A DNA stretch of 64,000 nucleotides from contig JANQEE010000038.1 of the NCBI GenBank assembly GCA_028278525.1, positions 49,022-113,021 on the forward strand, read 5' to 3'. Positions 20,448 to 29,131 of this stretch are shown here, piece after piece. The notes below the pieces were generated by a model. The model searched no databases. It was not told the DNA's origin and saw only the letters and a program-made list of their open reading frames with translations. Within the stretch, counting starts at the first letter, position 1. Each line of letters starts with the position of its first letter. The DNA comes from Minwuiaceae bacterium (lineage in GTDB: Bacteria > Pseudomonadota > Alphaproteobacteria > Minwuiales > Minwuiaceae). The position numbers were made by a program, and so were the translations under genes.

Positions 20448-21202
20448 CGTCCGCCGGCAGCGGGAAGCACGGCGCCGGTGACGTAGGACGCGGCGTCGCT
20501 ACAAAGCCAGTAGATTGCCTCCGCCACTTCCTCGGCCGTGCCGGCCCGGCCCATCGGGATCTCGCGACGCAGTTCTTCCAGCCGGGCGGCGATGGCGTCC
20601 GCCTGGGCCGGATCGGTGAGGGTGAGGCCGGGGCTTACGGCGTTGACCCGGATGCCTTCCTCGGCGACTTCGTGGGCGAGGCCGCGAGTGAATATGTCGA
20701 TGGCCCCCTTGGTCGCCGCGTAGTGGATCCATTGATTGGGGCTGCCAAGAGCGGTCGCCGTCGAGGATAAGTTGACGATTGAACCGCCCGCGCCGCCGGC
20801 AGCGGTCGACATGCGCCGCACGGCCTCCCTCGCGCATAAGACACAGCCGACCAGATTCACACCCGTCACCTCCCGAAGGGTCTCGGCGGTCAGGTCCGCC
20901 AACCGAGTGCGGGGACCGGTAACGCCGGCATTGTTGACCAATGCACGAAGGCCAACGTCCATTTCGTCCATGACGGCAAACAAGTCGACGATCTCGGCTT
21001 CGTTGCGGGTATCGCATCGGTGCGCCGAGGCACTGCCGCCGGCCTCCGCGATATCCGCCACGACCTGTTCCGCCTGATCGCGGCCGTCGCGATAGGTGAG
21101 CGCCACCCGCCAGCCGCGCGCGGCGAACAGCCGAGCCGTGGCGGCGCCGATCCCCCGGCTTCCGCCGGTGATAAGAGCGAACCGGTTCCGTTCTGACATC
21201 AT
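20444..21202 (-). CDS. SDR-family NAD(P)-dependent oxidoreductase
   Basis: 252 aa, classical SDR. N-terminal nucleotide site [19 protein letters not shown], structural motif LVNNAGVTG, catalytic serine in [11 protein letters not shown], catalytic YAATK (YxxxK), and C-terminal [11 protein letters not shown] and [13 protein letters not shown]. The arginine and basic residues after the first strand (YRDGRDQ) favour NADP(H), but this is inference. Substrate unknown. Its stop overlaps the convergent thiS-thiG stop by a few bases. Confidence 0.9.
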   Translation of the reverse strand: MMSERNRFALITGGSRGIGAATARLFAARGWRVALTYRDGRDQAEQVVADIAEAGGSASAHRCDTRNEAEIVDLFAVMDEMDVGLRALVNNAGVTGPRTRLADLTAETLREVTGVNLVGCVLCAREAVRRMSTAAGGAGGSIVNLSSTATALGSPNQWIHYAATKGAIDIFTRGLAHEVAEEGIRVNAVSPGLTLTDPAQADAIAARLEELRREIPMGRAGTAEEVAEAIYWLCSDAASYVTGAVLPAAGGR

Positions 21203-21360
21203 GACGCGCTTTTCCCGCCGAGAAGGGCCGGAAACCTACGCAATCGCGGCGGGATAGCCCAGCCGAATCTCGCCGAACCGTGATCGCGAGGTCCTTGGCG
21301 GCGCATAAATCGCGGCCATATAGTCGAAAATGGGGGTGCGTTGGTCGGAGACACCTTTCT

Positions 21361-22140
21361 TTGAAACCTGCGAAAACCGGTAGCGTGAAGCGGAGGCGGC
21401 GATGGCCTTTAACGATCAGCGGGCTGATAGCGGTTCTTATCGTCGGTCCCCTGTTGGCCAGCAGCGCCGTGTACGGCGGCAGTAACCGGGAATGGTGGTC
21501 GGCGCGACGCGACGCCACCGGGCTGGCGCCCGACCCGGCGACCACGCCGGAGGCCGTGGTGCAGGTCTACGCCGCCCGCGCGTTCGGCTGGCGCGGCGCC
21601 TTCGGCGTGCATACCTGGATCGCGGTCAAGCAGGCTAACGCGGATCATTATGTGCGGCTGGAGGTGATCGGCTGGGGCGTCGGACGCGGTGGCTCGGCGG
21701 TTCGAGTCCGCCGCGGCGACCCTGACGGTTACTGGTACGGCAGCTACCCAGAGGTTCTTACCGAACTGCGCGGTGCAGAGGCGGAAAGCGCGATTGAGAA
21801 GATCGCCGCCGCCGCGAAGTCCTACCCGCATCCCGCCGAATACACGGTCTGGCCCGGCCCCAACAGCAACACCTTTACCGCCCATGTGGGCCGCCAGGTG
21901 CCGGAACTTCACCTGGACCTGCCGCCGACCGCCGTCGGCAAGGACTATCTGCCTGGCGGCGAGTTCGCGGCATCGACGCCGAGCGGAACCGGCTTTCAGC
22001 TTTCCCTGTTTGGGTTGCTGGGGTTAGCGGTGGGCGTTGAGGAGGGGATCGAGCTCAACTTTCTGGGCCTCAATCTCGGCATCGACTTCAAAGCGCTCGG
22101 CCTACGCCTGCCGGGCATCGGGTCGGTCAACCTGATCTAA
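21361..22140 (+). CDS. DUF3750 domain protein with N-terminal membrane anchor
   Basis: About 259 aa. A basic start followed by one hydrophobic helix (LTISGLIAVLIVGPLLASSA), then a predicted periplasmic domain. DUF3750 features: EAVVQVYAARAFGWRGAFGV, HTWIAVKQANADHYVRLEV, IGWGVGRGGSAVRV, YPHPAEYTVWPGPNSNTFTA and a glycine/leucine-rich C-terminus. The conserved His and the WPGPNSNTF motif hint at a peptidase-like or papain-like fold, but that is conjecture. Start is uncertain: ATG 21280 gives a longer cytoplasmic leader, TTG 21361 has GGAG 10 bp upstream, GTG 21385 is also possible. Confidence 0.8.
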   Translation: MKPAKTGSVKRRRRWPLTISGLIAVLIVGPLLASSAVYGGSNREWWSARRDATGLAPDPATTPEAVVQVYAARAFGWRGAFGVHTWIAVKQANADHYVRLEVIGWGVGRGGSAVRVRRGDPDGYWYGSYPEVLTELRGAEAESAIEKIAAAAKSYPHPAEYTVWPGPNSNTFTAHVGRQVPELHLDLPPTAVGKDYLPGGEFAASTPSGTGFQLSLFGLLGLAVGVEEGIELNFLGLNLGIDFKALGLRLPGIGSVNLI

Positions 22141-22622
22141 GGCGATGTCAATTCCTGTGCCCTGGTCTGCAGACGGTTCAGGATCCGGTCGAGCCATTCG
22201 ATCTCCTCGGCGTTCAATGCCTTGATCAGATCGACCTCGTAGGCTTCCGCGAGCGGCACGATTTCGCGGTATATCTCCTGTCCCTTCTCGGTGAGGTGTA
22301 ACGCCGAGCGTCGCCTGTCGCCGCTGTCCACGGTTCGGGTGACGCGGCCCGCATCCTTCAACCGGCCGATAGCGCGACTCACCCTGACCTTGTCCATCGC
22401 AGTCCGGTTGGCCACCTCGCTTGCCGCTATGCCGGGATATCGCCCAAGGGTCGCCATGACCCGCCATTCAGGAATCGTCATGTCGAACTTCTCGGCATAG
22501 ACACGCGCCAGATTGCTGCTGACCGTATTGGTCAGAACCGACAGGCGATAGGGTAGAAAATGCTCAAGCGCCAGCCGGGAGCTGTTCAAAGGTACCGCTG
22601 TTTTCTCTTTTTTCACAGACAC
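22137..22622 (-). CDS. MarR-family transcriptional regulator
   Basis: About 161 aa. Winged-helix MarR architecture: dimerisation helix (LEHFLPYRLSVLTNTVSSNL), recognition region (IPEWRVMATLGRYPGIAASE, VANRTAMDKVRVSRAIGRLK), wing (GRVTRTVDSGDRRRSALHLT) and C-terminal helices. The DxR wing motif is intact. There is no ATG near the N-terminus; start is GTG 22622, GTG 22616 or TTG 22640. It is divergent from the VOC gene, and two matching palindromes lie between and at its start, which fits autoregulation and control of the neighbouring catabolic genes. Confidence 0.9.
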   Translation of the reverse strand: MSVKKEKTAVPLNSSRLALEHFLPYRLSVLTNTVSSNLARVYAEKFDMTIPEWRVMATLGRYPGIAASEVANRTAMDKVRVSRAIGRLKDAGRVTRTVDSGDRRRSALHLTEKGQEIYREIVPLAEAYEVDLIKALNAEEIEWLDRILNRLQTRAQELTSP

Positions 22623-22630
22623 TTGGCGCA

Positions 22631-22644
22631 ACAATCTCAATTGT
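22631..22644. promoter_or_regulatory. Candidate MarR operator 1
   Basis: ACAAT-N4-ATTGT, a perfect 14 bp inverted repeat at the 5' end of the marR gene. It shares its layout (CAAT-N4-ATTG core) with the site at 22665. Confidence 0.5.
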
Positions 22645-22664
22645 TTAGTTAGTTACGAATGCAA

Positions 22665-22678
22665 CCAATATTGATTGG
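22665..22678. promoter_or_regulatory. Candidate MarR operator 2
   Basis: CCAAT-N4-ATTGG, a perfect inverted repeat with the same CAAT-N4-ATTG core as the site at 22631. The two centres are 34 bp apart in the AT-rich gap between marR and the VOC gene. Confidence 0.5.
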
Positions 22679-22769
22679 AAGCACCCGGACGTCAAGCTGA
22701 ATGGCCATCGCTGGTGCGGTCCTGCCGGCACTGATAGGCTGAAGCCAGCGAACTGCCGGAGCCGGATCC

Positions 22770-23285
22770 ATGAGCGGCGATTTTCAGATCAGAGGACTCA
22801 ACCACTTCGCCTGGCGCTGCCGCGACGCGGAAGAAACCAGGGCTTTCTACGAAGACCTTCTTGGGTTGCCGCTGGCGCATGTGATCAAGGCCGACCATGT
22901 GCCGAGCACCGGCGAGTACTGTCCCTATGTGCATATCTTTTTCGAGATGGCCGATGGCTCCTATGTCGCCTTCTTCGATCTCGGCGACGACACGGCGACG
23001 GTGCCCGACCCGGAAACGCCGGCCTGGGTGAACCATCTGGCGCTGGAAGTGCCGGACGAGACGGCGCTGATGGCCGCCAAGGCGCGGCTGGAAAAGGCGG
23101 ACGTTTCGGTGATCGGCCCGACCGATCACGGGATCATCAAGTCGATTTACTTCTTCGATCCGAACGGCATCCGCCTGGAACTGACGACGCGCACGGCGAC
23201 GCCTAAGGAAATGGCGGAGCACGCCGCGCACGCGCATGAAGCCCTCGCGGCCTGGACCGGGCGCGACCGCACCGCCGCTGACTAA
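22770..23285 (+). CDS. VOC-family (glyoxalase/extradiol-dioxygenase fold) protein
   Basis: 171 aa with two beta-alpha-beta-beta-beta units. Likely metal ligands are visible: His in LNHFAWRC, His in WVNHLALEV and Glu in IRLELTTR. Extradiol dioxygenases and glyoxalases share this arrangement, so it may be a ring-cleavage enzyme or an isomerase; sequence alone does not decide. ATG 22770 has GGAG 8 bp upstream. It is divergent from marR and convergent on the FAD monooxygenase gene (3 bp between stops). Proximity to the monooxygenase and aldolase suggests a role in an aromatic or hydroxy-acid pathway. Confidence 0.87.
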   Translation: MSGDFQIRGLNHFAWRCRDAEETRAFYEDLLGLPLAHVIKADHVPSTGEYCPYVHIFFEMADGSYVAFFDLGDDTATVPDPETPAWVNHLALEVPDETALMAAKARLEKADVSVIGPTDHGIIKSIYFFDPNGIRLELTTRTATPKEMAEHAAHAHEALAAWTGRDRTAAD

Positions 23286-23288
23286 CGG

Positions 23289-24908
23289 CTACCTGGCGCC
23301 GGCGGTGGCCAAAACCGCGGCTAAACTACCGACCTCATTCGCGTCCAGCTTGGCGGCAATGTGGCCGTCCGGCCGGATCAGAACGACGGCCGGCTCCTGG
23401 ATGTCGTAACGGGCGAAAGCCAACCCATATTCGTCGATAATCAGAGAGTACGACGTGTCTGCCGGCGTGCGCCGGACGCTGAAAACATCGAGCGGCAGGC
23501 GGGCGGCGTCCGGCGCGTCGATATCGCCGAACAGCAGCAGGACGAACCGGTTCCCAATGGTATCGAGCAGGAAGCCCGGCTCGCCGCCCGGCGCGATAAC
23601 CGGCGCATTCGGCGCCGCCGCGCCGCCGGACGAAATCAATGGGGAAGCATCGTACGCAAAAGCATCCGACAGGCGGCCGGCATTGACGATGGCGCGGGCG
23701 AACGGAAATGTCTTCGCCAGGTCCAGCACGGCTCGGCGATAGGTTCGTTCCATAATGCCGCGCGGGGCCATGAACCGGGCCGAGCGCGCCGTCGTTTTGA
23801 CATTGTGAAGCGCGGCGGCGCGGCGCTCCGCATCGTAACTGTCCAGCAGCGTGTCCGGTGCTCTACCGTCGAGGACCTGCGACAGTTTCCAACCGATATT
23901 GTCGGCGTCCTGGATGCCGCTGTTGCCGCCCCGCGCGCCGAACGGGCTCATCAGGTGGGCGGCGTCGCCAAGGAAGAACACGCGGCCATGCCGGAACCGG
24001 TCCAGCACGTGGTTGCGGTAAAAGTACGGGCCGACCCATACCAGCTCGAAATCGACGTCCGGACCCAGCATCTCCCGCAGCCGCTTTTCGACCACTTCCG
24101 GCTGGACGATTTCTTCCGGGTCCGCGTCCGGCGCCATCTGGAAATCCAGCCGCCAGACATCGTCTCCCATCAGGTGCTGCCAGACGCCGCGGTTCTCGTT
24201 GAACGGCGCTTCGATCCAGGTCCAGCGCTCGGTCGGGAACTCGGTGGACAGGACGGCGTCGGATATGCACCAGCGGTCGTCGCCGGTTTCGCCGGACATG
24301 GCGGCGCCCAGCTTTTGACGGACCAGGCTGTTGGCGCCGTCGCAGGCCAGGACGTAGGCCGTTTCCACCGTATAGACGCCGTCCGGGGTATCGACATCCA
24401 GCGCGACATGATCGTCATGGCCACGGACGTCGATCACGCGGTTCTTCCAGCGCAACTCACCGACGCCGATTTCGAGGAACCGGTCGACCAGGAACCACTC
24501 GACGTAGTACTGCTGCAGATTGATGAACGGCGGATGTTTCTGCCCTTCTTCCGGCTGCAGGTCGAAGCTGTACAAGGCGGCGTCGCCGGACAATACCCGG
24601 CCGACCTTCCAGGTCACGCCCTTGTCGGCGATACGCGGATAGACGCCGAGCCGGTCGAAGATCTCCAGGCTGCGCCGGGCATAGCAGATACCCCGGCTCG
24701 ACAGTCCCCGTACGCCGACCGTATCGTCGTCGTCGAGCACGATGGCCGGAATGCCGCGCAGGGCCAGGTCGCAGGCGGCGGTCAGGCCGGTCAGCCCGGC
24801 GCCGACGATGACGACAGGATGACGGACCGGGGTCCCGGTCCGCTGCTCCTCCGACGGGCTGTAGGCATAGACCGGCAGGTCGTATCCGCGCAGGCCGTTT
24901 TGACGCAT
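23289..24908 (-). CDS. FAD-dependent aromatic-ring monooxygenase (MhpA/phenol hydroxylase type)
   Basis: 539 aa. Class A flavoprotein monooxygenase: GAGLTG (36-41) binds FAD, the DG motif is LACDGANSLVRQKLG, and the GD motif is VFFLGDAAHLMSPFGARGGN followed by SGIQDADNIGWKL. A C-terminal thioredoxin-like domain ending in DEYGLAFARYDI and VVLIRPDGHIAAKLD places it with MhpA and PHBH relatives that hydroxylate phenolic compounds with NAD(P)H and O2. Start ATG 24908 has GGAG upstream; longer frames lack homology. It is divergent from the class II aldolase gene, with a 116 bp shared promoter region. Confidence 0.92.
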   Translation of the reverse strand: MRQNGLRGYDLPVYAYSPSEEQRTGTPVRHPVVIVGAGLTGLTAACDLALRGIPAIVLDDDDTVGVRGLSSRGICYARRSLEIFDRLGVYPRIADKGVTWKVGRVLSGDAALYSFDLQPEEGQKHPPFINLQQYYVEWFLVDRFLEIGVGELRWKNRVIDVRGHDDHVALDVDTPDGVYTVETAYVLACDGANSLVRQKLGAAMSGETGDDRWCISDAVLSTEFPTERWTWIEAPFNENRGVWQHLMGDDVWRLDFQMAPDADPEEIVQPEVVEKRLREMLGPDVDFELVWVGPYFYRNHVLDRFRHGRVFFLGDAAHLMSPFGARGGNSGIQDADNIGWKLSQVLDGRAPDTLLDSYDAERRAAALHNVKTTARSARFMAPRGIMERTYRRAVLDLAKTFPFARAIVNAGRLSDAFAYDASPLISSGGAAAPNAPVIAPGGEPGFLLDTIGNRFVLLLFGDIDAPDAARLPLDVFSVRRTPADTSYSLIIDEYGLAFARYDIQEPAVVLIRPDGHIAAKLDANEVGSLAAVLATAGAR

Positions 24909-25024
24909 CCAAGGTTGCTCCGGCACCTTTTCCCTGGCATCGGAAAGATGGTAGCGTACCGGAAATCCCGGCGCCACGCTGGCCCGGGGCACGCTTGAAC
25001 CCAATTCGTAAAGAGGTCTCCAAC

Positions 25025-25795
25025 ATGGCCGATGCCGCCGTCGCCTACCGCCCCAATCGGATCAGCGAGGAAGAGTGGGACCTGCGCGTCCAGCTTGCCG
25101 CCTGCTATCGAATCTTCGACTATCTCGGCTGGACCGAGCTGATCTACAACCATATCAGCATGCGGGTGCCCGGGCCGGAGCATCACTTCCTGATCAACCC
25201 CTACGGCCTCTGGTACAAGGAAGTAACAGCGTCGAATCTGGTCAAGACCGACCTGGAGGGCAACATCATCGGCGACAGCGAATGGCCGGTGAACGAGGCG
25301 GGCTTCGTGATCCATAGCGCGATCCACGCCAACCGCGACGACGCCCATTGCGTGATGCATACCCACACCACCGCCGGCATGGCCGTGGCCTGCCAGCAAC
25401 AGGGGCTGGTCAACGACAACTTCTACACCTCGTTCATTGACGGCGAGATCGCCTATCACGACTTCGAGGGGGTGACCGTCTATCCGGAGGAAAAGGAACG
25501 GCTGGTCGCGAGCATCGGGTCCGCCGAACTGGTGATCCTGCGCAATCACGGATTGCTGACCACGGGCCAGACGATCCCGGCCGCGCTGAGCAACATGTGG
25601 GGCCTGCAGCGCGCCTGTGAGATTCAGTTGGCGACCCACGCCTCCGGCGTGCCGACAATCCCTGTCACCAAGGAAGCCACAGCCGCGTCGCAAAATGCCC
25701 GCAAGCGGTTCGCCGAAGACAACGAGCGCGGTGTGCGCGAGTTCAATGCCCTGGTGCGGGAAATCGACCGCATCGATCCGTCGTACAAAACCTGA
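25025..25795 (+). CDS. Class II aldolase/adducin family protein
   Basis: 256 aa. Class II aldolases are zinc enzymes that cleave or epimerise sugar phosphates or decarboxylate hydroxy acids. The ligand histidines are in MHTHTTAGMAVACQ and in LRNHGLLTTG; NHISMRVPGPEHHFLINPYG is the usual substrate-phosphate/carboxylate loop. Start ATG 25025 is preceded by AGAGG. Many proteins of this subgroup, found next to monooxygenases, act on non-phosphorylated substrates, so the sugar connection is not assured. It shares its upstream region with the FAD monooxygenase. Confidence 0.9.
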   Translation: MADAAVAYRPNRISEEEWDLRVQLAACYRIFDYLGWTELIYNHISMRVPGPEHHFLINPYGLWYKEVTASNLVKTDLEGNIIGDSEWPVNEAGFVIHSAIHANRDDAHCVMHTHTTAGMAVACQQQGLVNDNFYTSFIDGEIAYHDFEGVTVYPEEKERLVASIGSAELVILRNHGLLTTGQTIPAALSNMWGLQRACEIQLATHASGVPTIPVTKEATAASQNARKRFAEDNERGVREFNALVREIDRIDPSYKT

Positions 25796-25914
25796 GAGCC
25801 TTGCGTTAAACCAACGATCGCCGCCAAGAGCGAAACGTAATCGAGGCGAGGCGGCGGTCGTTTGTGCCGTCGCCTTGAACCGGCTGCCGCCGGCGGAGAT
25901 ATGGGAGAGTGCCT

Positions 25915-26112
25915 ATGGCGACCAATGCGCAGTTGGCTGCAAGGCTGTTACGGAATGCCGCCGATTTCTTCCGCACGATCGGCGCCGACAATCCGCAGCT
26001 CAACTCGGATATGGAAACCAACGCACAGACCTATGAGCTGGTGGCGGACTGGGTGGAATCCGACCCGAGCGGCGAAAACCCGCTGTCCGACGCGAAAGAC
26101 GAAGAAGACTGA
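25915..26112 (+). CDS. Small acidic hypothetical protein (65 aa)
   Basis: Starts at ATG 25915 with GGGAG at 25903-25907. The sequence is strongly acidic, with a short N-terminal helix (NAQLAARLLRNAADFFR) and a C-terminal tail of Asp/Glu (DAKDEED). No cysteine, signal or membrane segment. I do not recognise a family. It precedes the 3-hydroxyisobutyryl-CoA hydrolase gene by 41 bp on the same strand and could be cotranscribed with it. Confidence 0.6.
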   Translation: MATNAQLAARLLRNAADFFRTIGADNPQLNSDMETNAQTYELVADWVESDPSGENPLSDAKDEED

Positions 26113-26153
26113 CCGCCTGCTTTATCGGCCGCCCCGGAGTAAGTCCCAAATCC

Positions 26154-27209
26154 ATGACTGAAGACAGAGATCTTGTCGTCGGCGTCGAAAACGGCCTGGC
26201 GACCGTCCTGCTTAACCGACCGAAGGCGCTGAATGCCCTGACGCACGAGATGTGCGTCGAGTTACACGGTCATCTGACCGCTTGGGCCGCCGACCCATCT
26301 GTGCGCGCGCTGGTCATCGAAGGGGCGGGAGAGAAGGCGTTCTGCGCCGGCGGCGATATCCGCAAGCTGTACGACGAAGGCCGCGCCGGCGGGCGCTACC
26401 CGTACGATTTCTACTACGACGAATACCGCCTGAACGCGCTGGTGAAACATTTTCCCAAGCCCTACATCGCGCTGATCGACGGCATCGTCATGGGCGGCGG
26501 CGTGGGCGTATCGGTGCACGGCAGTCACCGGATCGTCACGGACCGCACGTTGTTCGCCATGCCGGAGACCGGTATCGGCCTGTTTCCGGATGTCGGGGGC
26601 TCGTACTTCCTGCCGCGCTGCCCCGGGCAGGTCGGCATGTTCCTCGGCCTGACCGGCGCCCGGCTGAAGGCCGCGGACGCCATCTATGCCGGGATCGGCA
26701 GTGTGTTCGTGCCGTCGGACAGATTGCCGGATTTGAAAGAATCACTGGCCGCCGAGGCGGAAAGCGCGACGCCCGATATCGATGCGGTCATCGCCAACTT
26801 CGCGGCGGATCCAGGCGCCGCGTCGTTGCCCGACCATCAGGCAGAGATCGACGCCTGTTTCGGTTTGGGCTCGGTCGAGGAAATTCTTTCGGCTCTGCGC
26901 AAGGCCGGGACCGATTGGGCGACGGCGCAGGCCGACACCATCGAGACGAAATCGCCGACCAGCCTGAAGGTCGCCTACCGGCAAATCCGGAACGGCGCCG
27001 AGTTGGATATCGACGAGTGCATGCGGATGGAATGGCGCATGGTCAACCGGATCATCGCGGGGCACGATTTTTACGAAGGCACGCGCGCGGTGGTCATCGA
27101 CAAGGACCAGAAACCGGCCTGGCAGCCGAAGCGACTGGCGGACGTAAGCGCCGCCGACGTCGACGCCTATTTCGCCCCCTTGGCGGACGGCGATCTGCCG
27201 TTAGACTGA
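26154..27209 (+). CDS. 3-hydroxyisobutyryl-CoA hydrolase (enoyl-CoA hydratase/isomerase superfamily)
   Basis: 351 aa. Releases 3-hydroxyisobutyrate from its CoA ester in valine degradation. Crotonase-fold oxyanion motifs are EKAFCAGGDIRKLYDEG and DGIVMGGGVGVSVHGSHRIV, and the subgroup marker PETGIGLFPDVGGSYFLPR distinguishes it from true enoyl-CoA hydratases, as does the extra C-terminal domain that makes it about 350 aa. The next gene, 34 bp downstream, is 3-hydroxyisobutyrate dehydrogenase, the following step, which strongly supports the assignment. Confidence 0.92.
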   Translation: MTEDRDLVVGVENGLATVLLNRPKALNALTHEMCVELHGHLTAWAADPSVRALVIEGAGEKAFCAGGDIRKLYDEGRAGGRYPYDFYYDEYRLNALVKHFPKPYIALIDGIVMGGGVGVSVHGSHRIVTDRTLFAMPETGIGLFPDVGGSYFLPRCPGQVGMFLGLTGARLKAADAIYAGIGSVFVPSDRLPDLKESLAAEAESATPDIDAVIANFAADPGAASLPDHQAEIDACFGLGSVEEILSALRKAGTDWATAQADTIETKSPTSLKVAYRQIRNGAELDIDECMRMEWRMVNRIIAGHDFYEGTRAVVIDKDQKPAWQPKRLADVSAADVDAYFAPLADGDLPLD

Positions 27210-27243
27210 ACCAATCGAAAAAACGAAGGGAAGGAACGCAGGC

Positions 27244-28140
27244 ATGGCACGGATCGGATTCATCGGCGTCGGCAATATGGGCGGCCCCATGGCGCAGAAT
27301 CTTTTGAAGGCGGGCCATGAGGTTCGCGCGTTCGATCTGGCATCGGACGCGGTGGAGCGGGCCGTCGCCGCCGGCGCCACCGAAGCCGCATCGGTGCAGG
27401 AGGCGGCCACCGACGCGGACGTCGTGGTCACCATGCTGCCCGCCGGCAAGCATGTCCGCCAAGTCTATCTGGGCGACGACGGGATCATTGCCGCGGCATC
27501 CGCGAACACGCTGTTCATCGATTCTTCGACCATCGACGTGGCGACCGCGCGGGAGGTGATCGCGGCCGCCGAGGCCGGCGGCATGGAGATGATCGACGCA
27601 CCGGTCTCCGGCGGCGTCGGCGGCGCGGAAGCCGGCACGCTGACCTTCATGTGCGGCGGGACGGACGGTGCGTTCGACCGGGCCAAACCCTACCTGGACC
27701 AGATGGGTAAGACCATCGTGCATGCCGGGCCGGCCGGCAACGGCCAGGCGGCGAAGATCTGCAACAACATGATCCTGGCGATCTCGATGATCGGCGTCGG
27801 CGAGGCCTTCGTGCTGGCGGAGAAGCTGGGCGTCGACCACCAGACCCTATTCGACATTTGCTCGACCGCGTCGGCGCAATGCTGGGCGCTGACGTCTTAT
27901 TGCCCGGTGCCGGGCCCGGTGCCGGCCTCGCCCGCCAACCGCGACTTTCAGGCCGGCTTTACCGCGACCAACATGCTGAAGGATCTGCGGCTGTCGCAGG
28001 AAGCGGCGGAGGGCTTCGGCGCGAAAACGGAACTCGGCGCCGACGCGACACGGCTCTATGCCGCCTATGCGGAAGAAAACGGCATGGCCGCCAAGGACTT
28101 CTCCGGCATCATCAACATGATCCGCGAGAACAGCGGCTAG
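27244..28140 (+). CDS. mmsB: 3-hydroxyisobutyrate dehydrogenase
   Basis: 298 aa. Oxidises 3-hydroxyisobutyrate to methylmalonate semialdehyde with NAD+. N-terminal Rossmann loop GFIGVGNMGGPMAQNLLKAG, substrate motif DAPVSGGVGGAEAGTL, and catalytic lysine in GNGQAAKICNNM. RBS AGGGAAGGAA upstream of ATG 27244. It forms an operon with the preceding hydrolase. Its end overlaps by four bases the stop of the convergent lysR gene. Confidence 0.94.
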   Translation: MARIGFIGVGNMGGPMAQNLLKAGHEVRAFDLASDAVERAVAAGATEAASVQEAATDADVVVTMLPAGKHVRQVYLGDDGIIAAASANTLFIDSSTIDVATAREVIAAAEAGGMEMIDAPVSGGVGGAEAGTLTFMCGGTDGAFDRAKPYLDQMGKTIVHAGPAGNGQAAKICNNMILAISMIGVGEAFVLAEKLGVDHQTLFDICSTASAQCWALTSYCPVPGPVPASPANRDFQAGFTATNMLKDLRLSQEAAEGFGAKTELGADATRLYAAYAEENGMAAKDFSGIINMIRENSG

Positions 28141-29036
28141 TCGGCCTTCGCTTCCGCCAGGATCCAGTCGCGGAAGGCCCGCACCGCCGATTGATTGGCG
28201 GCGGCTTTGTTGCAGACCAGATAGAAGGCTTTGCGCAACGGCACCCGTTGCGAGAACGGCTCTGCCAAGCGCCCGGCCTTAAGGTCGTCGGCGACCAGGA
28301 TGCGGTGGCCGATCAGTACGCCCATGCCTTCGGCCGCCGCATCCACTGCCATGCTGTAGAGGGTGAAGCTCGGTCCGCGGCCCGTATCGATGCCCTCGAC
28401 GCCGGCCGCATCCAGCCAGACACGCCAATCGTCGGTCCAGGGGATATCGTGCAAAAGCGTCTGCTGCGCCAGGTCGCCGGGGCCCTTGAGACGCGCCTTG
28501 CCATCCACCATGGACGGACTGCAGACGGGAAAAATTTCGTCGTCGAACAGTCGGTCGACATGCAGTCCCGCGCGCGGATGGAGACCGTAGCGCAGTGCGA
28601 TATCCGCTTCGCCGCCGGCAATGTCGGCGATCCGATCGTCCGCTTCCAACGCCACCTCGATGCTCGGGTGACCCTTGCGGAAGCGGGTCAGGCGGGGCAC
28701 CAGCCACTTCTCCGCGAAGGCGGGCAGGGCGCTGACGCGGAGCCTGGCCGGCCCGCCCGCCGCCATGGCTTCCTCGGCGGCGATGGCGAGACGGTCCAGC
28801 GCGTCGCCGACCTTCGGGCAGAGGCGTTCGCCGATGCCGGTGAGAGACAGGCCGCGAGGCAGGCGCTGAAACAACTGCACGCCAAGCCGTTCCTCCAGCG
28901 CCTTGACCTGTTGGCTGATGGCACCGGGCGTGACGTTCAATTCGTCGGCCGCGCGCGCGAAGCTGGTATGGCGGGCGGCGGCTTCGAAGGCACGCAGAGC
29001 GTTGAGCGGAGGCAGACGACGCGACATACCGAACAA
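28137..29036 (-). CDS. LysR-family transcriptional regulator (GcvA-like)
   Basis: 299 aa. N-terminal winged HTH (LPPLNALRAFEAAARHTSF, ADELNVTPGAISQQVKALEE, RLGVQLFQRLPRGLSLTGIG) with the GcvA-type PLNALRAFEAAAR opening, then a substrate-binding-like effector domain. It is divergent from the PhyH dioxygenase gene with 95 bp between the start codons, and a 25 bp dyad lies directly upstream, so that gene is its likely target. The effector is unknown. Confidence 0.92.
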   Translation of the reverse strand: MFGMSRRLPPLNALRAFEAAARHTSFARAADELNVTPGAISQQVKALEERLGVQLFQRLPRGLSLTGIGERLCPKVGDALDRLAIAAEEAMAAGGPARLRVSALPAFAEKWLVPRLTRFRKGHPSIEVALEADDRIADIAGGEADIALRYGLHPRAGLHVDRLFDDEIFPVCSPSMVDGKARLKGPGDLAQQTLLHDIPWTDDWRVWLDAAGVEGIDTGRGPSFTLYSMAVDAAAEGMGVLIGHRILVADDLKAGRLAEPFSQRVPLRKAFYLVCNKAAANQSAVRAFRDWILAEAKAD

Positions 29037-29039
29037 AGA

Positions 29040-29064
29040 CGTAGTTTTTCTAAGCCAAGCTACG
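29040..29064. promoter_or_regulatory. Candidate LysR operator
   Basis: 25 bp dyad, CGTAG (29040-29044) to CTACG (29060-29064), with 9 of 12 positions base-paired around a centre at 29052. It begins 4 bp upstream of the lysR start codon, so binding could repress lysR and activate the dioxygenase gene at 29132. Confidence 0.5.
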
Positions 29065-29131
29065 CCGATTCCTGGTTTGCCGGCAACCGAATAGGCCGGC
29101 AGTATTCAAGAAAATTCAAAGAGGCCCGCAA

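Noticed and set aside
23361..24998. 545-codon plus-strand open frame
   Set aside because: Antisense to the FAD monooxygenase gene.
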